A stretch of 64,000 nucleotides of DNA from assembly GCA_029219385.1 (NCBI GenBank), contig JAQXTH010000008.1, positions 18,982-82,981 of the forward strand, written 5' to 3'. Made by a program: the position numbers and the translations under genes. This DNA is from Prevotellaceae bacterium. Lineage in GTDB: Bacteria > Bacteroidota > Bacteroidia > Bacteroidales > Bacteroidaceae. This document shows, in pieces, positions 56,920-64,000 of the stretch (positions are counted from its first letter, which is position 1; every line of letters starts with the position of its first letter). Below the pieces are notes generated by a model. That model ran no database searches and had not been told where the DNA came from. It saw nothing but the letters and a program-made list of their open reading frames with translations.

Positions 56920-57141
56920 TTAGTATTCGTCTTCGTCAAAGAAGAAGTCTTCTTTTGTGGGATAGTCGGGCCAAATATCTTCTATTGTTTCGTATGCCTC
57001 GCCCTCGTCCTCAAGTTCTTGCAAATTTTCCACAACTTCCATAGGCGCACCCGAACGCATAGCATAGTCTATAAGTTCTTCTTTTGTAGCCGGCCAAGGT
57101 GCATCTTCAAGTTTTGATGCTAATTCAAGTGTCCAATACAT
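56920..57141 (-). CDS. DUF2795-type small acidic protein
   Basis: 73 aa, MYWTLELASKLEDAPWPATKE and then LIDYAMRSGAPMEVVENLQEL. This helical core matches my recollection of the DUF2795 family. The C-terminal half is strongly acidic (DEGEAYETIEDIWPD and a DEDEY tail). Function unknown. It has its own -7 box (57176-57183) and terminator. Confidence 0.75.
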   Translation of the reverse strand: MYWTLELASKLEDAPWPATKEELIDYAMRSGAPMEVVENLQELEDEGEAYETIEDIWPDYPTKEDFFFDEDEY

Positions 57142-57175
57142 ATTACTAATTCATTGATATTTAATTAACGGGGTG

Positions 57176-57183
57176 CAAAAGTA
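57176..57183 (-). promoter_or_regulatory. -7 box of the DUF2795 gene
   Basis: TACTTTTG on the minus strand, about 35 nt before the start codon. Confidence 0.4.
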
Positions 57184-57300
57184 ATAGAATATATTATGTT
57201 ACACGAATATTTTCATATAAAATATAATTACACAATTGTTAATTAACGTCAACGGCAAACAGTGATCTATCAATAACCGCCTCCCCGTTGATTTGACACC

Positions 57301-57840
57301 TCATTTCTTTAAAATCTCTTCTATACCCTCTTGCTTGTTGATTTTACGAGCAAGCACAAAGAAATAGTCCGACAAACGGTTGACATATCTGAGGATTACT
57401 TCGTCTACCTCACAAATTTCAGACATTGAGACAATGCGCCTCTCCGCCCTGCGACAAACCGTGCGACAAACATGAGCGTATGCGGCCGCCCTTGCTCCTC
57501 CCGGCAAAATAAAAGCCCTAAGCGGTGGCAAAAGAGCATGGATAAAATCTATCTCTCCCTCTATCTTTTCGACAAGACTTTGAGTGGGTCTCTCCGGCTG
57601 ATAAGCCGACTCCGGCTCTGTGGCCAGACATGCCGATATGCTGAAAATTTCCTGTTGTATCTCATATAAGAAACTCTTGTCGCGGTCGTCTGTGAGCATC
57701 GTAACCAGCACACCGATATGAGACGAGAGTTCATCGAGCGTGCCGTATGCCTCAATGCGTATGTGGGTTTTAGAAACTGTCTTTCCCCCAACAAGCGATG
57801 TTGAACCACGATCGCCGAAATGTGTATAAATCTTGCTCAT
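57301..57840 (-). CDS. Cob(I)yrinic acid a,c-diamide adenosyltransferase, PduO type
   Basis: 179 aa. The ATP-binding N-terminal motif is FGDRGSTSLVGGKTVSKTHIR (family consensus TRxGDxGxTxLxxG), followed by AYGTLDELSSHIGVL. The trimer/cobalamin-binding helices contain LPGGARAAAYAHVCRTVCRRAERR and YVNRLSDYFFVLARKIN. It transfers adenosine to cobalt in corrinoids. It is the last gene of the sbcDC operon, 17 bp behind the methyltransferase-like gene. Confidence 0.93.
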   Translation of the reverse strand: MSKIYTHFGDRGSTSLVGGKTVSKTHIRIEAYGTLDELSSHIGVLVTMLTDDRDKSFLYEIQQEIFSISACLATEPESAYQPERPTQSLVEKIEGEIDFIHALLPPLRAFILPGGARAAAYAHVCRTVCRRAERRIVSMSEICEVDEVILRYVNRLSDYFFVLARKINKQEGIEEILKK

Positions 57841-57857
57841 AATTATTTATTTTAAAA

Positions 57858-58421
57858 TTATATTACAAAGTGCTGTTTAAACCTCTTTGAGTCAACAATC
57901 ACTATTCCTATGTCAAACATATCGAATGTGAGCGTTGCCCACTCTTTGGAGCAGAGGATTTTCCAATTTTCAAACGAAGCCGAACTCTTGCGGATAGCGA
58001 GACAAACAATCATCGACCCATCAGGCAAAACACTGTCGCAATCAACACTTTTGTCACAAACCAACATCACGGCTTTGTTTTCCGACTTACAATCACCGGC
58101 AAGAAACTCTTCCATGGGTTTCAGCGATGATTTGAGACTGCCACGCTGCAAAAAAGAAGAATACACCTCCGGCAACAAAGAGTCAACAAAGATCATCGCC
58201 GGAGCAACGAAATTGGACAGTCTGAACAACAACTTGGCCCTGCGTTTTTGCCGACGAGACATTCTTTTCAATTCGTTGGACAAATCTTCATAAGCATAAT
58301 AAGCAGAGGGATTATTTACCACCCCGCAAACAAAACTAAAGACAAATGGTGACTGCACGCCATTGCCTATGATACGCATAGAGCGACAAAACCTGCCAAT
58401 CATTCGCTTGAAGAAACACAT
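57858..58421 (-). CDS. Degenerate class I methyltransferase-like protein
   Basis: 187 aa. The N-terminal IGNGVQSPFVFSFVCGVVNN and YYAYEDLSNELKR and the C-terminal FDMFDIGIVIVDSKRFKQHFVI match a Bacteroidetes methyltransferase-like family as I remember it (HGIHSPFVF...YYAYEEIE...DLF..GI). The usual SAM motif, an ELGTSLG-type loop, is replaced by MIFVDSLLPEV. SAM binding is therefore doubtful. It is 3 bp from sbcC and 17 bp from the adenosyltransferase. Function unknown. Confidence 0.65.
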   Translation of the reverse strand: MCFFKRMIGRFCRSMRIIGNGVQSPFVFSFVCGVVNNPSAYYAYEDLSNELKRMSRRQKRRAKLLFRLSNFVAPAMIFVDSLLPEVYSSFLQRGSLKSSLKPMEEFLAGDCKSENKAVMLVCDKSVDCDSVLPDGSMIVCLAIRKSSASFENWKILCSKEWATLTFDMFDIGIVIVDSKRFKQHFVI

Positions 58422-58424
58422 AGG

Positions 58425-61400
58425 CTATCCTTGTATGGTTATCTTGCTGCGCCCACCGGGTTCGGGCACAAGATGAATTTTGGGAGAAATGCGATTTTGG
58501 ATCTGTTCTGTGTGGCTGATGACACCCACCTTTCGCCGTTGGGTGTTTTGCAAGTTGCTCAGAGCATCTATTACCATGTTAAGATTGTCGGCATCAAGAT
58601 TACCAAAGCCCTCATCGATAAACAAACTACCAATATTGAGATTGTTGCTCGACAACGACGACAAACCAAGAGCAAGACTGAGACTCACAATAAACGACTC
58701 TCCGCCCGAGAGAGAATTGACCGCTCTCACTTGGTCGAGCATGTTTCGGTCTATTACGTCGAGTTGCAATGTGCCGGGTTTTGTGCGCAACAAATAGCGC
58801 GGAGTGAGATCGGCCAGCTGATGATTGGCAAAGTCTACCAAAAATTCAAACGTATAGCACTGGGCGATTTCGCGAAAAGACTTGCCATCGGCACTTCCCA
58901 ACACATCGCAAAGTTTTTTCCAACATTCACAGTCGTCTTTTGCCGCGTTGAGTTCCGGCTTGAATTGTTCAATCTTCCTCATACTCTCATTATGGGCTTT
59001 TATGAGGTATTCATTGTGATGAAGCATCTCTTCGTTTTTCTTGATATCAGAGACAAGTTCCTCTTGTTTGGAGCAAAGAGCCTTGCGATTTTCGTCAGGA
59101 TCGTTTTGTGAGGGTCTGAAAGGAGACATCTCCAAGTCGGCCACAACCTTGGCTGCCACATCCACCTTAAAGGAGATGGAATCGCGTTTGGTTTTGAGTT
59201 CATCAATTGTGGCACGCAACTTCACCCAGTCTCGCGGATTGCTGAAATATTTTTCCAACTCAAAATATTGCAATGGCGAATGTTCGTCTGAGTTAAATCG
59301 CGAGATGTCTATGTCGAGTTTTGTGCGCAACTCCCGATGTTCCCTTTCAACTTCGGAATATCGTTGCTTCATGCTTTGTATCTCTGTTAAGAGAGCAATT
59401 TTCATTTCGCGCGCCCTTTTCAATCTTTCATCGGCAACCTGCACATCCTTTTCTGCTTCTTTCACGACCAGCGTCAGCCTGTTTGTCTCTTCGTCGACAC
59501 TGCTATTGCCAAAGAGAGTATGAAGGTCTTCACGATATTTTCTGATTTGTTGTTGCAAGACTTCAGACTTGTTTAAAAGCAATCGGCGCGATGTCTCCAT
59601 ATCGTTTAGGTTGTTCTCCTGGGCGTTGCATTCTTGCTGAAGCCTGAATGTTGTGTTTTCCTCAGCCGCAACCCTGCTTTTGCAATCCTCCCATTTGCTC
59701 TTGATAGCTTGCAACTCGCGATCAAAGGCTTCATAGGATTTTGCCCACCTCTCTTTCCAGTCGCCAATAGTGATATAAGGGTCGATGTTGGCCGTTGCTT
59801 CTGTCAGTCGGTGTTTGTCTTGTTCCACTGAGGTCTGCAAATTTCCAATCTTGTTGTCAATCACCCGGTAGTTGGCTTTTACTTGAGAAAGACGAGTCTC
59901 ATTTTCAGTGGTTTGTTGTTGAATGGTCTGTATCTCCGTGTTGATGCGGTTTATCTCATCGCGGTGTCTGTTGAACTCCATCAACTGACGATCCACCTCG
60001 TCGCGCTCACGACACGAAGAGTCGTTAATCTGATGCAATATCACATGGCGATTGTAGCGGTTGACATTTTCATCACATTTCTCAAAACTCGGATCAAGAT
60101 CGACAAATTCACCCCATTCCCTGATATATTCCTGTTGGTCTTTCTCCAATCTGCAAAGAAACTCTTCCTCAACGACCAAACGCCCTTGCTCTTCATTAAA
60201 AGCATTGCTCAATTCTGCCAACATTGTGTTGGCATTTGCCAAATTGTCTTGCGCCTGCTTATGTTGCTCGGTGAGATTTTCAAGCAATTGGTCCAGATGT
60301 TGATCTGAATCGGAATGATAGGGGTGGTGTGTGGAGCCACACAACGGACAAGGAGACCCCTCTGCCAACTCTTGGCGCAAGTTTTTTATATCTTCACTTT
60401 GGCTCAAGGTATATGTGCGGTGTATTTGTTCGTAAACATCTTTCAGCACTTCTATTTTTATTTGCAACTGTTTGATTTCAGATGCCTTTTGCTTATTTTG
60501 TCCCTTGCGTCGACGCACTTCGTCTTTCTTGTCACTTATTTCATTAAAGCCCGTGTCTATTCGTTTCCACAGATTTATCGCCTCGCCCGACCGCATGGCA
60601 TGGCTCACAAGTTTATTAAGTTTTATCTGTATATCTCCCGAATTAAGACCTTTGTTGGCTTGTTCGTGTATGAGCAGTTCTGCATTAAGCCTTTGCATTG
60701 TGGCCCTCAATTCACGCGACCGCTCTTCAAATTTTTCCTCCTGCTCTTTACACAAGGCGAGGTCACGCCTACTTTCTTCCAAAGCAGTCTCTGCCGATTT
60801 AATGTTCAACCTGAGAGAGTTCATCTCTTCCAAACGCGTGCGTATCATTTCCGTTCGGGCCACCATTCCCTGGTGTTGAATCATGGTCTGCATTTCAAGT
60901 TGCGCGTTGTCAAGCCGCTGTCGGGCATCTTTCAACTCTGCCAACTTGCTGCTGTGATTATCCCTTCGTGTCGACAATTCGCTTTCGTGTCGTTTCAAAT
61001 CGTCGCTGTTGCTCTGAAACTGTTCAAGAGTAGTGGCAAGTTGTCCCTCTATGCGACGTCCGCGGTCTATGTTGGGTTGTTGTGTAGAATAGATTTGTTT
61101 GGCATTGAGATGTCTTGCCTGAGCCTCGTTATATCTGCTTTGACAATCCTCCTCGTTGGTTTTCACATTGTCGGCCGCAAGTTCTTTTTCTGATATTGCT
61201 GTTTTTTCTTGATTAAGTTCCTTTTCCAATCGTTTTATCTCGATATAAGTCGAGCCGAAAGGTTGCAAACGATCGTAACGCTCCAAATCTTTCCGGCGGT
61301 CATACATTTCGTTATATGCTTGTTGTGCCTTGAAATGTTCCGACTTAATCTTTTCATAGTTTTCAGAAGCCTTGTCATAGAGTTCATACCACTCCAGTTG

Positions 61401-62174
61401 TTTTTCTATGCGCGTCTGTTCGTTTTGGAATTTCGTTTTCTTTCCTTCACACAGATTTATATTTTCTTTTATGCGACTTAAATCTTCATCTGCAAGAGTG
61501 TTTTTAGAAATGCCGTCAACATATTGGCATTTTCCCTCATATATTTTCTCTGCGTCTTTGGCCCTCATAAAAATGCGTCGCGAAATTTCGGCATAAATCT
61601 CCGTACCCGTGATTTTCTCCAACAACTGCGACTTCTCACCCCTCTTGGCGGCAAGAAAATTGGTGAAGCTGTTTTGAGCCAAAATCACTGTGCGCGTAAA
61701 CTGGCTGTAGTCGAGTTTAAGAATTTTGTTGAGTAAAGCCTGCACCTCCTTGTTTTTGTCGGCCAAAGTGGTGCGCCGTGGCTTTGTCTGCGCCAACTCT
61801 CTCTGTACAGGCCTATATTTGTTGTTGCGGTTGAGGCCCACGCTCCACGAAGCCACATACTGCGTATCGTCGCTCAAAGAAAACGTCACCTTGCTATAAC
61901 CATTTGTGCACCCTCGCCTCAAGAGATTGCAAGTATTATAAATATTGGGAGTGTCTGTCTCCTGACTTTTAGCCTGCACTTCCTTGTTGCCCAATCGCGG
62001 AGCCTCATTATAAAGAGCCAGACAAATGGCATCGAGAATAGTGCTCTTGCCGGTGCCTGTGTTGCCGGTAATTGCAAAAAGTCCTGCCGACTTTAGGGGT
62101 TCTGCAGTAAAATCTATCACCTGTTCGCCCTCTATTGAGGCAATATTACATATTTCTATCTTATCTATCTTCAT
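58425..62174 (-). CDS. sbcC: Exonuclease subunit SbcC
   Basis: 1249 aa from ATG 62174 (MKIDKIEICNIASIEGEQVID); the upstream extension to 62339 overlaps sbcD and is unlikely. Walker A is GNTGTGKST (37-45), then long coiled coils, with the zinc hook CPLC at C609 and C612. The ABC signature is NSLSGGESFIVSLSLALG and Walker B is IGSLFIDEGFGNLD. With SbcD it forms the Mre11-Rad50-like nuclease that cuts hairpins and DNA ends. It lies 16 bp behind sbcD. Confidence 0.96.
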   Translation of the reverse strand: MKIDKIEICNIASIEGEQVIDFTAEPLKSAGLFAITGNTGTGKSTILDAICLALYNEAPRLGNKEVQAKSQETDTPNIYNTCNLLRRGCTNGYSKVTFSLSDDTQYVASWSVGLNRNNKYRPVQRELAQTKPRRTTLADKNKEVQALLNKILKLDYSQFTRTVILAQNSFTNFLAAKRGEKSQLLEKITGTEIYAEISRRIFMRAKDAEKIYEGKCQYVDGISKNTLADEDLSRIKENINLCEGKKTKFQNEQTRIEKQLEWYELYDKASENYEKIKSEHFKAQQAYNEMYDRRKDLERYDRLQPFGSTYIEIKRLEKELNQEKTAISEKELAADNVKTNEEDCQSRYNEAQARHLNAKQIYSTQQPNIDRGRRIEGQLATTLEQFQSNSDDLKRHESELSTRRDNHSSKLAELKDARQRLDNAQLEMQTMIQHQGMVARTEMIRTRLEEMNSLRLNIKSAETALEESRRDLALCKEQEEKFEERSRELRATMQRLNAELLIHEQANKGLNSGDIQIKLNKLVSHAMRSGEAINLWKRIDTGFNEISDKKDEVRRRKGQNKQKASEIKQLQIKIEVLKDVYEQIHRTYTLSQSEDIKNLRQELAEGSPCPLCGSTHHPYHSDSDQHLDQLLENLTEQHKQAQDNLANANTMLAELSNAFNEEQGRLVVEEEFLCRLEKDQQEYIREWGEFVDLDPSFEKCDENVNRYNRHVILHQINDSSCRERDEVDRQLMEFNRHRDEINRINTEIQTIQQQTTENETRLSQVKANYRVIDNKIGNLQTSVEQDKHRLTEATANIDPYITIGDWKERWAKSYEAFDRELQAIKSKWEDCKSRVAAEENTTFRLQQECNAQENNLNDMETSRRLLLNKSEVLQQQIRKYREDLHTLFGNSSVDEETNRLTLVVKEAEKDVQVADERLKRAREMKIALLTEIQSMKQRYSEVEREHRELRTKLDIDISRFNSDEHSPLQYFELEKYFSNPRDWVKLRATIDELKTKRDSISFKVDVAAKVVADLEMSPFRPSQNDPDENRKALCSKQEELVSDIKKNEEMLHHNEYLIKAHNESMRKIEQFKPELNAAKDDCECWKKLCDVLGSADGKSFREIAQCYTFEFLVDFANHQLADLTPRYLLRTKPGTLQLDVIDRNMLDQVRAVNSLSGGESFIVSLSLALGLSSLSSNNLNIGSLFIDEGFGNLDADNLNMVIDALSNLQNTQRRKVGVISHTEQIQNRISPKIHLVPEPGGRSKITIQG

Positions 62175-62190
62175 TTTACTGTTGTCTAAA

Positions 62191-63447
62191 TCAATTCTCC
62201 ATATTATCTTGCAGGGCCACGGCTTCCTTGGCAGCAATATTGAAACGTTCCACAAGCTTGTCGTCCATTTCCTCGCCCATAACCTGCAAATAGGCATCGA
62301 GCGCAATGTCGAGCGGACTGATATTGCGCAATTGGTCAAGCGACTCCATTTTCCGCTTTCGCTCCTTTTCGCCTTTGTGGGTTGAAACCTTAATCAATCG
62401 GCAAAGACGTGCCGCCCTCGTGGTCAACGCATTCAAAATCTCATTTTGAGAAGCCGGATTGGCATCGGTATCCTTTAGTTTTATTTCAAGATAACACCAG
62501 CGGTCGGCATCTTCCTTTTGTTTGGAAGGTAATTGTTTAATGCCCTCCAACACCTCCGTCAACGAGGCCGCACCCTCTTCGGGCAACGACACCAAGCGAC
62601 GCATTGGAACATATTCCACTTGCTCAAACACAATGCCGCCATTCTTTCCTATTATCAATTTATTGACTCCGCGATGATAGTTTTTTTCAGAAAAACTCAT
62701 GGGTATCGGACTGCCGGAGTAAAAAACCATTCTTTCATCGCCACCCACCTGCTGGGACTTATGAATATGGCCGAGTGCCACATAAGCCACATCGTTGTCG
62801 AGACCATCTACGTCCACACAGTCTTCGCCGCCCACAACCAACCGCTCAGAATGTTCATTGAGCGCAACCTCTGCACCGGCAGCATAGAGATGGGCCATCA
62901 AAATCAAAGGAATCTGACGACCGCAGAGTTTACGAGCCTGCTTGGTGAGATTTAGGAAAAACTCCCTAACGGCAGCCGAATGAGACTTTTTCACATCGAG
63001 ATCTGTCGACCGCAAATAGGGAACAGCCAACACCACCGCCTTGTCGTCAGGATTGTTCACCCCAAAAACAGGAATGATAAGATCGGAAATAATCGGAGCA
63101 CCATCTTCATCATGCTCGACCACGCCTCTAATCTCCACACCTTGATTGCGCAACAATCGCGCCGGAGCCTGCAACCTGCGCCCCGAGTCATGATTGCCGG
63201 CCGTGATAATAATCCTCATGCCGGGATGTAGGCGCGTTGCATCAGCCAAAAAACCATATAGTTGTTCTTCGGCACGAGCCGAGGGATTGGCATTGTCAAA
63301 TACGTCGCCACACACAACAAGCACGTCGGGTCGTTCCTCTACAATCAAATTCTTTAACCAGCAAAGAAAATCGTCGTGCTCCGAAAAACGATCGAAGCCA
63401 TGAAAATTGTCTCCCAAATGCCAATCGGAAGTATGTAGTATCTTCAT
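62191..63447 (-). CDS. sbcD: Exonuclease subunit SbcD
   Basis: 418 aa from ATG 63447 (MKILHTSDWHLGDNFHGFDR). The calcineurin-like metal motifs are D8 and H10 in TSDWH, GDVFD, GNHDSGRRL, LMAHLY and GHIHKSQQ. It is the nuclease partner of SbcC. The ATG at 63498 lies upstream of the -7 box at 63472-63479, so 63447 is chosen. Confidence 0.96.
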   Translation of the reverse strand: MKILHTSDWHLGDNFHGFDRFSEHDDFLCWLKNLIVEERPDVLVVCGDVFDNANPSARAEEQLYGFLADATRLHPGMRIIITAGNHDSGRRLQAPARLLRNQGVEIRGVVEHDEDGAPIISDLIIPVFGVNNPDDKAVVLAVPYLRSTDLDVKKSHSAAVREFFLNLTKQARKLCGRQIPLILMAHLYAAGAEVALNEHSERLVVGGEDCVDVDGLDNDVAYVALGHIHKSQQVGGDERMVFYSGSPIPMSFSEKNYHRGVNKLIIGKNGGIVFEQVEYVPMRRLVSLPEEGAASLTEVLEGIKQLPSKQKEDADRWCYLEIKLKDTDANPASQNEILNALTTRAARLCRLIKVSTHKGEKERKRKMESLDQLRNISPLDIALDAYLQVMGEEMDDKLVERFNIAAKEAVALQDNMEN

Positions 63448-63471
63448 CTTTTTTCTAATATTATTTGAGTA

Positions 63472-63479
63472 CAAAATTA
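63472..63479 (-). promoter_or_regulatory. -7 box of the sbcDC operon
   Basis: TAATTTTG on the minus strand, 25 nt before the sbcD start. A TTG at 63498-63496 gives a short 16-bp spacer. Confidence 0.4.
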
Positions 63480-63642
63480 CTAAATTTCTTTTGAACAATT
63501 ATAAGGCAAAGACTATTTCGTTCAACCCAAATCGGTCGTTATGCCACAAAAGAAAGTTTCCTAACCAAACCTCCACACCGATATACAAAACAACATTGAA
63601 ATGTAATCACCGATTTGAGTTTAATTCACTATCTCCGGTTTA

Positions 63643-63722
63643 GAAAAAGCGAAGATAGGCGGCATCTTGGCAAAAAAATTGGCAAGCCATTTTTTTCTGC
63701 TCTCGATTTGCACTATCTTTGC
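63643..63722 (+). repeat. Dispersed promoter-bearing repeat, copy D
   Basis: AAAAAGCGAAGATAGGCGGCA then CTTGGCAAAAAAATTGGCA and CTCGATTTGCACTATCTTTG, with a -7 box TATCTTTG at 63714-63721. It is the most diverged copy. The start codon of the next gene follows only 4 bp after the box. Confidence 0.8.
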
Positions 63723-63725
63723 AAC

Positions 63726-64000
63726 ATGAAACTATTAGATTTAAAACACAGAATCTTATGCGGTGCGATGCTCGTGTTGACCTTCGTTATTGCCGGTTGC
63801 AAAAGCGAAGAGGCAACACAAAGACGCAAAATCATGGTGTCTATCGAGCCTTTGCGCTACTTTGCAGAAAATCTGGCAGGACCACAATGGGAAGTAAGCA
63901 CTTTCGTGCCACAAGGTTTCAGTCCCGAAGAGTTCACCCCTGCCATAAGCCAAATGGTCGATTTGTCACAAGCCTGCTGTCTGTTTGAAATCGGAGGACT
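63726..64000 (+). CDS. Zinc-type ABC transporter substrate-binding lipoprotein (5' part)
   Basis: Reading from ATG 63726 gives an open frame to the window edge (91 complete codons). The N-terminus MKLLDLKHRILCGAMLVLTF is followed by a lipobox VIAGC (Cys at about 25). Then come RRKIMVSIEPLRYFAENLAG and FVPQGFSPEEFTPAISQMVDLSQACC, as in ZnuA/TroA-type metal-binding proteins (cluster A-1), where the usual H of the metal-binding motif would be near SPEEFTP. It should deliver zinc or manganese to an ABC importer. Its -7 box ends 4 bp before the ATG, so the mRNA may be leaderless. Confidence 0.85.
   Translation, partial: MKLLDLKHRILCGAMLVLTFVIAGCKSEEATQRRKIMVSIEPLRYFAENLAGPQWEVSTFVPQGFSPEEFTPAISQMVDLSQACCLFEIGG

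Noticed and set aside
63719..63988. The open frame starting MQHETIRFKTQN at the right edge
   Set aside because: The other frame from 63726 encodes a proper lipoprotein signal and ZnuA-like sequence, so this one is a shadow.

Overview
The window is a chromosomal segment of a member of the order Bacteroidales. A Prevotella-like or related gut/oral anaerobe fits best, but the sequence alone does not settle the genus. Supporting signs are promoters with the Bacteroidetes-type -7 box (TAnnTTTG) and few Shine-Dalgarno sequences, PorT/OmpA-type and OMP_b-brl_3-type outer-membrane proteins, a long IspG, a DUF4271 protein, a Cys-less PurF paralogue, and the gene order tRNA-Tyr/Gly/Thr - tuf - tRNA-Trp - secE - nusG - rplKAJL - rpoBC. 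Nearly all of the window is core housekeeping DNA, with a few accessory islets and several dispersed repeat families between genes.

Layout. 1-2.5 kb: a truncated membrane acyltransferase, then rmuC and rubredoxin. 2.6-4.3 kb: terminators, a palindromic repeat element, and a GNAT toxin/antitoxin-like pair enclosed by a 31-bp direct repeat. 4.4-12.3 kb: an OmpA porin, malate dehydrogenase, a PgpH-type 7TM-HD phosphohydrolase, and a gltX-waaA pair. 12.4-17.5 kb: an AT-rich SprT-like protein, then a blaI-blaR1-outer-membrane-barrel operon whose last gene has a frameshift. 17.8-25 kb: a secreted GH2 glycosidase, the PurF-like protein, tRNA-Arg, and a second intact outer-membrane barrel paralogous to the frameshifted one. 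25-38 kb: the transcription/translation operon on the minus strand, from tRNA-Tyr to rpoC. 38-44.8 kb: an AspT-type antiporter, then metK behind a probable SAM-II riboswitch, followed by a LOG-family gene, DUF4271, hemD, rnpA and yidD. 44.9-49.7 kb: pepP, gamma-carbonic anhydrase and priA. 50-56 kb: a 92-aa orphan, a PorT-like barrel, and an rpoN-PAP2-purE-ispG cluster. 56-64 kb: a lipoprotein, a DUF2795 protein, an sbcD-sbcC-degenerate methyltransferase-cob(I)alamin adenosyltransferase operon, and the start of a zinc-type ABC binding lipoprotein.

The most unusual material lies between genes. An ~80-bp dispersed repeat ends in a perfect -7 promoter box. It sits upstream of rubredoxin, pepP (tandem copies) and the znuA-like gene, always pointing into the gene, so it looks like a mobile or amplified promoter cassette. 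A second element has a conserved 62-bp head and a palindromic array with a 22-bp period, and occurs twice. A third array with an exact 23-bp period precedes tRNA-Arg. Other points are the direct-repeat-bounded toxin/antitoxin candidate, an 18-bp perfect inverted repeat over the blaI promoter, the SAM-II/metK leader, and the catalytic-Cys-less PurF.

All calls come from reading the sequence and from family knowledge. No database search was run.
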